From Franconibacter helveticus LMG 23732 (GTDB lineage Bacteria > Pseudomonadota > Gammaproteobacteria > Enterobacterales > Enterobacteriaceae), in contig NZ_AWFX01000057.1 in assembly GCF_000463115.2 (NCBI RefSeq), positions 107,953-171,952 on the forward strand: a stretch of 64,000 nt of DNA, written 5' to 3'. Position numbers and translations under genes: made by a program. The notes below the pieces were generated by a model. The model had not been told where the DNA came from. It worked only from the letters and a program-made list of their open reading frames with translations, and did not search any database. Each line of letters opens with the position of its first letter. Position 1 is the stretch's first letter. This document shows, one piece after another, positions 56,756 through 64,000 of this stretch.

Positions 56756-56873
56756 AAAACCCCCTTCTTTGCCGTTGCAGTGATTGAGAGAAAGCTTATT
56801 AGCTGATAAAAAAACAATAAATATGCTGGATTGCGTTTCACTGTTTCAATAACAACAACAATGAGCCGTTCCC

Positions 56874-57773
56874 ATGGATAAAATTCACGCAATGCAACTC
56901 TTCGTGCGGGTCGCGGAACTGGAAAGCTTTTCCCGCGCCGCCGAAACGCTAGGCTTGCCCCGGGGCAGCGTTTCCCGCCAGGTTCAGGCGCTGGAGGCCG
57001 CGCTTGGCGCAAGGCTTCTGCACCGGACAACCCGGCGCGTTCAGCTCACTCAGGATGGTCTGGTTTACTACGAACGCGCCCGCGATCTGCTGGCTAATCT
57101 GGATGAACTTGACGGCCTTTTTGTTCAGGATCCGGCGAGCGTAAGCGGAAGGCTTCGCGTCGATATGCCAGTAGGCGTGGCGAAAAATCAGGTTATCCCT
57201 CGTCTGCCCGCTTTTTTACAGCAGTACCCCGGCATTGAAATAGAGCTTAGCAGCAGCGACCGGCTGGTGGACGTTGTGCGCGAAGGCTTTGACTGTGTGG
57301 TGCGGGTCGGCCAACTAAAAGAATCGGGGCTGGTGGCGCGCCCGCTCGGCAAACTGACGCAGGTGAATTGCGCAAGCCCGGACTATCTCGCGCGTTTCGG
57401 CTATCCGCAAACCCTGGAAGATCTTGCCACGCATGCGCTGGTGCATTATGCCGCTAACCTTGGCGCCCGCCCGCAGGGGTTTGAAGTCTGGAGCGATAAC
57501 GAAACCCGGTGGGTTAAAACGGGCGGCGTGCTGACCGTCAACAGTACCGAAACTTACCACGCCGCCTGCCTCGCCGGGCTTGGCATTATTCAGGTGCCCC
57601 GCATCGGGGTCACAGAAGCGCTGCGCAGCGGCGCACTGATTGAAGTTTTACCGCAATATCGCGGCGCGCCGATGCCCGTTTCGCTGATTTATCCTCACCG
57701 GCGCAACCTGTCGCGCCGGGTGCATCTTTTTATGGAATGGCTCAGCGGAGTAATGAAAAGTTACGTTGATTAG
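56874..57773 (+). CDS. yhjC: LysR-family regulator YhjC
   Basis: 299 aa, the length of E. coli YhjC, which starts with the same MDKIHAMQLF and ends in the same style. Winged helix at about 1-60 (FSRAAETLGLPRGSVSRQVQALEAAL) and a periplasmic-binding-like effector domain. Target not known; the divergent SDR gene is the best candidate. Precedes yhjD as in E. coli. Confidence 0.92.
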   Translation: MDKIHAMQLFVRVAELESFSRAAETLGLPRGSVSRQVQALEAALGARLLHRTTRRVQLTQDGLVYYERARDLLANLDELDGLFVQDPASVSGRLRVDMPVGVAKNQVIPRLPAFLQQYPGIEIELSSSDRLVDVVREGFDCVVRVGQLKESGLVARPLGKLTQVNCASPDYLARFGYPQTLEDLATHALVHYAANLGARPQGFEVWSDNETRWVKTGGVLTVNSTETYHAACLAGLGIIQVPRIGVTEALRSGALIEVLPQYRGAPMPVSLIYPHRRNLSRRVHLFMEWLSGVMKSYVD

Positions 57774-57826
57774 CGTCAGGCTATACTTTTGGTTATGTCG
57801 ATTAACACAATAAGGAATTGCTTCTG

Positions 57827-58864
57827 ATGACGACACCGGAGAAGCCTGCAAAACGTCCAACGGAAGACCTGGATTACAAACCCGTCCCGCAGCTTGATAC
57901 CCGCACGCCGGAGGAGAAAAAAGCGGAGCCGAAAGATAAAGGCGACGGCCCTGTCGCCGCCGTGACCGAGACGGTGGAAAAGCTGGAGCGCCGGCCCATG
58001 ATCGCCCACCTTATTCGCGCGACAGAACGGTTTAACGACCGGCTGGGCAGCCAGTTTGGCGCGGCAATCACCTATTTCTCTTTCTTATCGATGATCCCTA
58101 TCCTGATGGTCTCTTTTGCGGCGGCGGGGTTTATCCTGGCTTCTCACCCCACGCTGTTACAGGACATTTTCGGCAAGATCTTCATGAACGTGAGCGATCC
58201 GACGCTCGCCAAAACGCTGCAAAGCAGTATTAACGCCGCTGTGCAGCAGCGTACCACGGTCGGTATTGTCGGACTCGGGGTGGCGCTCTATTCCGGCGTA
58301 AGCTGGATGGGCAACCTGCGTGAAGCGATCCGCGCGCAGTCACGCGACGTCTGGGAGCGCGGCTCGCAGGATGAGGAAAAATGGTGGCTGAAATACCTGC
58401 GCGATTTTATTTCGCTGATAGGGCTGCTGGTGGCGCTGGTGATCACGCTTTCCATCACGTCCATTGCAGGCTCCGCGCAGGAGGCGATTATTCGCTGGCT
58501 TTATCTTGATTACATTCCATGGCTAAAACCGGTCTGGCATCTGATTGGCCTGGCGATTTCTATCTGCGCCAACTTCCTGCTCTTTTTCTGGATTTTCTGG
58601 CGGCTGCCGCGTCATCGCCCGCGTAAAAAAGCGTTGATTCGCGGTTCGCTTATTGCCGCAGTAGGGTTTGAAGTGATCAAAGTGATCATGACTTACACCC
58701 TGCCTTCGCTGGTGACGTCGCCTTCCGGCGCCGCGTTTGGGTCGGTGTTAGGGCTGCTGGCATTCTTCTACTTCTTTGCCCGCCTGACGCTCTTTTGCGC
58801 TGCCTGGATAGCCACCGCGCAATATAAAGACGACCCGCAAATGCCGGGCAAACGCTTTAAGTAA
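57827..58864 (+). CDS. yhjD: YihY-family inner-membrane protein YhjD
   Basis: 345 aa (E. coli 337). Charged N-terminal tail of about 60 residues (PVPQLDTRTPEEKKAEPKDKGDGPVA) then six hydrophobic segments with ITYFSFLSMIPILMVSFAAAGF. In E. coli a yhjD point mutation suppresses loss of lipid A Kdo, which suggests a role in lipid IVA transport. I start at ATG 57827, with AAGGAA 9 nt upstream. Confidence 0.93.
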   Translation: MTTPEKPAKRPTEDLDYKPVPQLDTRTPEEKKAEPKDKGDGPVAAVTETVEKLERRPMIAHLIRATERFNDRLGSQFGAAITYFSFLSMIPILMVSFAAAGFILASHPTLLQDIFGKIFMNVSDPTLAKTLQSSINAAVQQRTTVGIVGLGVALYSGVSWMGNLREAIRAQSRDVWERGSQDEEKWWLKYLRDFISLIGLLVALVITLSITSIAGSAQEAIIRWLYLDYIPWLKPVWHLIGLAISICANFLLFFWIFWRLPRHRPRKKALIRGSLIAAVGFEVIKVIMTYTLPSLVTSPSGAAFGSVLGLLAFFYFFARLTLFCAAWIATAQYKDDPQMPGKRFK

Positions 58865-59136
58865 AACCTCTGGCGGGTTGAAAAAACTGACTTTTTTTCA
58901 CCCGCACGCTTAACTTCAGCATATAAATCCACCCTGTAACTTTTATTTAACCAAAAACCAGTTTTATCCACTGATTTTTAAAAACCGTGAAGCATTTCAT
59001 AGAAGATATTCTTCTGGCCCGAAAATTATCCGCTTTTTGCCTGTTTTTTGCGCAGCAGCGCCCCGGACGGCGCGTTGAAATGTCGCTTTTGCTGTGACTA
59101 ATATGGTTGTCCGACGGTAAAAAATAAGAAAATTCT

Positions 59137-60465
59137 ATGCAAGCATCACTCGCAACGACTCTGGAAAACGACCAGGAAGCCACGCCGGTAAACTCTCGCG
59201 GAAAAGTGGTTATCGCCTCGCTCATTGGCACCGCCATCGAGTTCTTCGACTTTTATATTTACGCTACTGCGGCGGTGATCGTATTCCCGCACATTTTCTT
59301 CCCGCAGGGCGACCCGACGGCCGCCACGCTACAGTCGCTTGCCACCTTCGCTATCGCCTTTGTCGCCCGCCCGATTGGCTCAGCCCTGTTTGGTCACTTT
59401 GGCGACCGCGTAGGCCGTAAGGTGACGCTGGTAGCCTCCCTGCTGACGATGGGCATCTCTACGGTGCTGATTGGCCTGCTGCCTGGCTATGAAAGCATTG
59501 GCGTGCTCGCGCCGCTGCTGCTGGCGCTGGCGCGCTTCGGCCAGGGCCTGGGTCTTGGCGGCGAATGGGGCGGCGCTGCGCTGCTGGCCACCGAAAACGC
59601 GCCGCCGCGTAAACGCGCGCTGTATGGCTCTTTCCCGCAGCTTGGCGCGCCCATCGGCTTCTTTTTCGCTAACGGCACTTTCCTTCTGCTCTCCTGGCTG
59701 CTGACTGACGAGCAGTTCATGAGCTGGGGCTGGCGCGTACCTTTTATCTTCTCCGCCGTGCTGGTGCTGATTGGCCTTTATGTGCGCGTTTCTCTGCATG
59801 AAACGCCGGTTTTCGCCAAAATCGCCAAAGCGAAGAAGCAGGTGAAAATCCCGCTGGGTACGCTGCTGACAAAACATGTGCGCGTAACGGTGCTCGGCAC
59901 CTTTATTATGCTGGCTACCTATACCCTGTTTTACATCATGACGGTCTATTCCATGACCTTCAGCACTACGCCAATAGCGCAGGGCGGCCTGGGCTTTTCG
60001 CGCAACAGCGTGCTGTGGATGCTGATGATGGCGGTAATCGGCTTTGGCGTAATGGTGCCGATTGCGGGCCTGCTGGCAGACCGTTTTGGGCGTCGTAAAA
60101 GCATGATTACCATCACCACGCTTATTCTGCTGTTCGCGCTGTTTATCTTCCCGCCGCTGCTTGGTTCCGGTAGCCAGACGCTGGTTATGGCTTACCTGCT
60201 GATTGGTTTAAGCCTGATGGGCCTGACCTTCGGGCCGATGGGCGCGCTGCTGCCGGAGCTGTTCCCGACCGAGGTGCGTTATACCGGCGCGTCTTTCTCC
60301 TATAACGTCTCCTCGATTCTGGGCGCGTCGGTAGCGCCCTATATCGCCACCTGGTTGCAGGCGAATTACGGCCTGACCTGGGTGGGGATCTATCTGGCGG
60401 CGATGGCGGCATTAACGCTGATTGCTCTGATTGCCACACACGAGACGAGCAACCAGTCGCTGTAA
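59137..60465 (+). CDS. yhjE: MFS transporter YhjE (metabolite:H+ symporter type)
   Basis: 442 aa (E. coli 440). MFS protein of the metabolite:H+ symporter group with GDRVGRK near 88-94, GLGLGGEWGGAALLATENAPPRKRA near 140-165 and ADRFGRRK near 310-317. Substrate unknown. A convergent terminator separates it from yhjG. Confidence 0.94.
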   Translation: MQASLATTLENDQEATPVNSRGKVVIASLIGTAIEFFDFYIYATAAVIVFPHIFFPQGDPTAATLQSLATFAIAFVARPIGSALFGHFGDRVGRKVTLVASLLTMGISTVLIGLLPGYESIGVLAPLLLALARFGQGLGLGGEWGGAALLATENAPPRKRALYGSFPQLGAPIGFFFANGTFLLLSWLLTDEQFMSWGWRVPFIFSAVLVLIGLYVRVSLHETPVFAKIAKAKKQVKIPLGTLLTKHVRVTVLGTFIMLATYTLFYIMTVYSMTFSTTPIAQGGLGFSRNSVLWMLMMAVIGFGVMVPIAGLLADRFGRRKSMITITTLILLFALFIFPPLLGSGSQTLVMAYLLIGLSLMGLTFGPMGALLPELFPTEVRYTGASFSYNVSSILGASVAPYIATWLQANYGLTWVGIYLAAMAALTLIALIATHETSNQSL

Positions 60466-60480
60466 TTACGCGGCGTTAGC

Positions 60481-60514
60481 AAAAAAGGGGCTGCCAGAAG
60501 GCAGCCCCTTTTTG
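60481..60514. terminator. Bidirectional terminator between yhjE and yhjG
   Basis: AAGGGGCTGCC-AGAA-GGCAGCCCCTT flanked by AAAA and TTT; serves both convergent genes. Confidence 0.92.
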
Positions 60515-60581
60515 TTTACGTCCGCAGCGGGTTTACCAAGGCGCCGGCAAGGCATACAACGTTATCGGCCGCCGCCTCCCC

Positions 60582-62639
60582 TTACTTCTTCATCTGCGAC
60601 AGAATATTGCCGCACTGGTTCTCGCTGCCTTCGGAAGGAGAAATCAGCGCCAGCAGCGCGGCGGCTGGGGTTACCAGCGTGGCGAGCGCGGCGGCTACGG
60701 CGCCGCGGGCAATCAGCGGCCCCGCCTTCACACCATAGTCCGGGTTTTTAAAGGTGCCGCGCACGTAAAGCGGCGAACGCAGCGTAACGATACGCACCCC
60801 TTTGCTTTCCGGGTTGATGGTAAGGTCCAGACGCTCGTTGGCGAAACTGGTGGTGCCGGTAATGTTGATTAACGCATTTTCCGTGTCGAAGGCGAAAATC
60901 TGCGGACGGGCGACGCCGTTGACCAGATCAAGGTTCGCCGCCGCGCAGTTCACTCTTACCTCTTCGTCGCCGAAAATCTGGCCGACCACGAAGTTACCCA
61001 CGTTAAGACCGAGAATTTCCATCAGGTTACGGCTGATAAGCCCGTCGTTCATCAGCAATTTCAGGTTGCCATTGCTTGAGCCGAGCAGCGCGGCGATTGA
61101 GTTGCCGGTACCGCGAAAATCCGCGTCGCCGTTAAGCTCGCCCAGGGTTTTTTGCATCAGCTCTACATCCGGCATCAGCTGTTTGAGCTTCAGGCGGCGC
61201 GCCTGAATATCCGCCTCGCCGCGCATAGGCGATTTCCTGCCGTCGAGGTGAATATTGGAAGCAATGGTGCCGCCCGCCATACCGAACTTCAGCGGACGCA
61301 GGCGCAGGTCGCCATTTGTCAGGATGATATGCGTGGTGAGATCGCTCAGCGGCAGGCTGGCGCTGTGCTCAATGCGGCGGCCTTTAAAGCGCACATCGGC
61401 ATCCATCACATCCCATTTATCGGTCTCAAACTTGTCATAAGGCAGCACTTTGTCAGCCGGCTGCGCCGATTTTTCGCCTTTACGCTGCTCAGAGCGCTTG
61501 CTCTTATCGGCATCTTTACCGGAATCGACGCCAATAAGCGGCCCCAGATCCGCCAGACGCAGCTGGCGCGATTCGAGATCGCCTTCCAGCTTCGGTCTTG
61601 GCTCGCCTTTGGTATAAGTGAGCGAACCGTGAATATCGCTGTCGCCGATGCGGCCATTAAAACCGCGGTAATCGTATGTCGATGTCTTCTCGCCGATTTT
61701 CGCCACCAGGCGGCCATCGGTTTCAAACGGCGGCGTATCCGGCAATAACACGCCGGTAAGTTCATAAAGCTCGCCCAGCGAATCGCCGGCGAATTTCAGT
61801 TTCAGATCGACGCCGCCCATGTTCATTGGGTCGTTAACCGTACCGACAAAGGCCACGCGGGTGTTGCCGGAGCGTAAATCCGCCTGCACCGGGAACGGCG
61901 TGCCTTCGCTCCTGAGCGCCAGCATGCCGCCGATTTTGCCTGTGCCTTTAACCGACTGGCCGTTGTAACGGCCTTCCGCTTTCAGGCCAAAAACGTAGTC
62001 GCCCACTTTGCCTTTGCTGTCTTTTTCTTCTGCCCCGGTGACTTCATTGAAAGGCAGCGGCTTGCCCAGCGGATCGACGGTAATGTTCACATCGGCGCGG
62101 CTTAGCTTGTCGTTAATGGAGATGTGGCCTTTATCGAACAGGATGTTGTCGAGTTTGAAAGACCAGGCGGAAGGCTGCGCGTTCTCTTCTTTTTTATCGC
62201 TGTTGGCGAGGTTAAACGTCCAGTTGTTATTTTTTTCCGACAGGCGTATCAGGCGAGCGTCCGGCTGCACCAGCTTAATCCAGGGGATGTACACCGTTTT
62301 GGTCAGCAGCGCCAGCGGCGCGAGCGTCGCTTCCACGCGCGGCAAATGCACCATGGTCACTTCAGGGATCTCAGGCGGGTTTCCCAGAATGATGTCTTCG
62401 GCGTGTACATGCGGCCAGGGCACCCAACTGCGCCAGCCCTTCTCTTCTTTGCTGCGTTCCCACACCACGCCGAGATCGCCGCGAATAGCGAACGGACGGT
62501 TCAGTTCAGTGGAGACTTTCTCGTTGATGGTCGGTTTTAACCGGTTCCAGTCAAAAGTGGCGATAACGATGATTAAAATCACAATCAGCAACAAGAAGAT
62601 CCCTGCTACCGCACTGATAATTTTGCCTGTTTTTGTCAT
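60582..62639 (-). CDS. yhjG: AsmA-family protein YhjG
   Basis: 685 aa. One N-terminal membrane helix (about 5-28) anchors a long periplasmic AsmA-like domain. Residues about 375-400 form a charged linker (KDADKSKRSEQRKGEKS). AsmA-type proteins in E. coli (TamB, YhdP, YdbH) carry phospholipids to the outer membrane; YhjG is a smaller paralogue of less certain role. Divergently placed relative to nothing; downstream of pdeH on the same strand with a 62-bp gap. Confidence 0.92.
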   Translation of the reverse strand: MTKTGKIISAVAGIFLLLIVILIIVIATFDWNRLKPTINEKVSTELNRPFAIRGDLGVVWERSKEEKGWRSWVPWPHVHAEDIILGNPPEIPEVTMVHLPRVEATLAPLALLTKTVYIPWIKLVQPDARLIRLSEKNNNWTFNLANSDKKEENAQPSAWSFKLDNILFDKGHISINDKLSRADVNITVDPLGKPLPFNEVTGAEEKDSKGKVGDYVFGLKAEGRYNGQSVKGTGKIGGMLALRSEGTPFPVQADLRSGNTRVAFVGTVNDPMNMGGVDLKLKFAGDSLGELYELTGVLLPDTPPFETDGRLVAKIGEKTSTYDYRGFNGRIGDSDIHGSLTYTKGEPRPKLEGDLESRQLRLADLGPLIGVDSGKDADKSKRSEQRKGEKSAQPADKVLPYDKFETDKWDVMDADVRFKGRRIEHSASLPLSDLTTHIILTNGDLRLRPLKFGMAGGTIASNIHLDGRKSPMRGEADIQARRLKLKQLMPDVELMQKTLGELNGDADFRGTGNSIAALLGSSNGNLKLLMNDGLISRNLMEILGLNVGNFVVGQIFGDEEVRVNCAAANLDLVNGVARPQIFAFDTENALINITGTTSFANERLDLTINPESKGVRIVTLRSPLYVRGTFKNPDYGVKAGPLIARGAVAAALATLVTPAAALLALISPSEGSENQCGNILSQMKK

Positions 62640-62701
62640 TTCCGCGCCTTCCCTCTCTACCTTGCCTTAAGTAAAGATAGTTTAGGGAGACGGAAACAAC
62701 A

Positions 62702-63475
62702 TCAGGAAAGTCTTAGCATTACGCGCTCCAGCGAGTCAAAAGAGACCGGGCGGGAGAGAAAATAGCCCTGTGCGGCAAGCGCTGGCGAAGCCTGAACATC
62801 GCGCCACTCCTCTTCTGTTTCGACGCCTTCGACAATCACCCCTTCGCAGTAGCGGTTCATCAGTTGCAACAGCAGCGTAAAGAGATTTTGCCCTTCAGGC
62901 GTTTTGCGCAGCATCATGAACAGTTCGCGCGCCACTTTAATGTAGTCGTACCGCACTTCGCTCAGCGCGGAGAAATTCGCCATGCCGGTGCCGAAATCAT
63001 CCAGCCACAGCGGCCCAAGTTCGCAGACGCTGGCGAAAGAGGAGTTCTCCGGCAGGCGGATATGCTCTACCAGCTCAAAACGGACCCATGTCAGCCGGTT
63101 AGCCCGCTCCAGCAGTTCGCTATGCTCGCGCATCAGCAGCAGCGTAGGGCCGTCGATATTCACCGACGCCAGCACCTGGTTTTGCTGGAAAAAAGCCGCG
63201 CGCGCTTCCAGCACTGACAATTGCTCTTCAACGACCCTCATGCGCTGACGTACGGACAGCTCGGCAAAATAACGGTCGGGCGGAATACGCCGCTCCGGCT
63301 CGCCGGGATGGGTGACGACCGTCAGCAGCTCCACTGCCAGCAAGCGACCATCTGTTTTATAAATGGGTTGATAGGTATAGGCGCGCTCACACTGCAACCA
63401 ATAACGCCGCGCCTGGAAATCTTCAATACTCGCGGCAGGCATAGGTAGCCGTTGAGTGACCTGTGTTAACTTCAT
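62702..63475 (-). CDS. pdeH: Cyclic-di-GMP phosphodiesterase (EAL domain)
   Basis: 257 aa (E. coli PdeH/YhjH 255). A stand-alone EAL domain: ELL at 49-51 in place of EAL, as in E. coli, then LWLDDFGTGMANFSAL, IKVARELF and VIVEGVETEEEW, all needed for metal and substrate binding. It lowers c-di-GMP so that YcgR does not brake the flagellar motor. A flagellar sigma-28 promoter lies upstream. Confidence 0.95.
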   Translation of the reverse strand: MKLTQVTQRLPMPAASIEDFQARRYWLQCERAYTYQPIYKTDGRLLAVELLTVVTHPGEPERRIPPDRYFAELSVRQRMRVVEEQLSVLEARAAFFQQNQVLASVNIDGPTLLLMREHSELLERANRLTWVRFELVEHIRLPENSSFASVCELGPLWLDDFGTGMANFSALSEVRYDYIKVARELFMMLRKTPEGQNLFTLLLQLMNRYCEGVIVEGVETEEEWRDVQASPALAAQGYFLSRPVSFDSLERVMLRLS

Positions 63476-63523
63476 CGTAATCGTCCTGTTAAACGTGTTA
63501 GCTATCCTGGACTCGCCAACGAA

Positions 63524-63550
63524 TTATCGGCCCGCCAGGTGAGAACTTTA
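63524..63550 (-). promoter_or_regulatory. Sigma-28 (FliA) promoter of pdeH
   Basis: On the minus strand TAAAGTTC (63543-63550), an 11-bp spacer and GCCGATAA (63524-63531), almost exactly the FliA consensus TAAAGTTT-N11-GCCGATAA. It places pdeH in the class 3 flagellar regulon, as in E. coli. Confidence 0.92.
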
Positions 63551-63623
63551 TGTTCAATCTCTGCCTGTTTATGAATCACTCTTTTTTGCAGACTTTCAAA
63601 ATACCTATCTGGCTCAAATAAAT

Positions 63624-63642
63624 ATCGGAACGATGTTTTAAA
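63624..63642. promoter_or_regulatory. KdgR-like operator upstream of kdgK
   Basis: ATCGGAACGATGTTTTAAA matches the KdgR pattern at about 17 of 19 positions and resembles the box before the TRAP operon (29014-29032). It lies 65 bp before the kdgK start. Confidence 0.5.
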
Positions 63643-63707
63643 ATGTTTGACGGATTTATCAGCGAAGCACACACTGACTTTCATTTTCTTTGTACGGGTT
63701 CTTCACT

Positions 63708-64000
63708 ATGTCTTTGCAAAAAATTGCCGTGATTGGCGAATGCATGATTGAACTGTCGCAAAAAGGCGCGGAGGTTAACCGCGGTTTTGGCGGCGATACG
63801 CTTAACACTTCGGTTTATATCGCGCGTCAGGTGGCGCCAACCGCCCTCTCCGTGCATTACGTTACCGCGCTGGGCCAGGATAACTTCAGCCAGCAGATGA
63901 TTGACGCGTGGCAGGCAGAATATGTGAAGACCGACCTGACGCAGCGGATGGAAAACCGTCTGCCGGGCCTTTATTACATCGAAACCGACGCCAGCGGCGA
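63708..64000 (+). CDS. kdgK: 2-dehydro-3-deoxygluconokinase, N-terminal part
   Basis: The first 97 codons; the gene runs past the right edge. PfkB-family kinase that phosphorylates 2-keto-3-deoxygluconate to KDPG for the Entner-Doudoroff aldolase. The visible part, MSLQKIAVIGECMIELS then RGFGGDTLNTSVYIARQ and RMENRLPGLYYIETD, closely follows E. coli KdgK and includes the substrate-binding GGDTLN. Confidence 0.96.
   Translation, partial: MSLQKIAVIGECMIELSQKGAEVNRGFGGDTLNTSVYIARQVAPTALSVHYVTALGQDNFSQQMIDAWQAEYVKTDLTQRMENRLPGLYYIETDASG

Overview
The window looks like a chromosomal segment of a GC-rich member of the Enterobacteriaceae. Gene content and order follow the E. coli K-12 77-79 min region closely (ugp, liv, rpoH-ftsXEY, zntA, yhhQ-dcrB-yhhS-yhhT, yhiN-pitA-uspBA, rsmJ-prlC-rlmJ-gor, yhjC-yhjD-yhjE-yhjG-pdeH-kdgK). 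The GC bias and the accessory inserts suggest a Cronobacter/Franconibacter/Siccibacter-type genome, but that placement is inference. No rRNA, tRNA, CRISPR array, prophage or insertion sequence was seen.

Layout. 1-4.6 kb: glycerol-3-phosphate uptake operon (ugpBAEC and the first codons of ugpQ) with Pho boxes. 4.6-5.6 kb: a Phd-Doc toxin-antitoxin pair and a small exported protein, inserted where E. coli has no genes. 5.7-12.6 kb: branched-chain amino acid transport (livJ, livKHMGF) with panM. 12.8-17.1 kb: an accessory PuuE-type aminotransferase, an amino acid permease and a divergent MocR regulator, with a paired inverted-repeat operator. 17.2-26 kb: rpoH, ftsXEY, rsmD, yhhLMN and zntA, with sigma-E, DnaA and ZntR sites. 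26-29 kb: an inserted TRAP transporter with a KdgR-like operator. 29-33.3 kb: tusA, yhhQ behind a probable preQ1 riboswitch, dcrB, yhhS, yhhT.

33.3-37.8 kb: the most unusual locus, one open frame of about 1,270 codons joining a clan-A glycoside hydrolase-like domain, a GT-B glycosyltransferase and a UDP-galactopyranose-mutase-like flavoprotein, preceded by about 650 bp of AT-rich non-coding DNA. 37.8-47.7 kb: conserved backbone (yhiN, pitA, uspB/uspA, rsmJ-prlC, rlmJ, gor). 47.7-56.8 kb: accessory genes, namely a chromosomal iutA-like siderophore receptor with a Fur-like site, an AT-rich stretch with an orphan ORF, a HEPN-like membrane protein whose motif histidine appears lost, yjiR-yjiS, a cupin, a GNAT acetyltransferase, ydeI and an SDR. 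56.9-64 kb: yhjC, yhjD, yhjE, yhjG, pdeH with a sigma-28 promoter, and the start of kdgK.

How genes work together. The ugp and liv sets are ABC importers with their own binding proteins. rpoH encodes the heat-shock sigma factor, and prlC-rsmJ in the same window carries a sigma-32-type promoter. KdgR-like boxes before both the TRAP transporter and kdgK suggest import and catabolism of sugar acids. The fusion protein would fit synthesis or remodelling of a surface glycan, possibly one containing furanose sugars, but its function is inferred from domains only.
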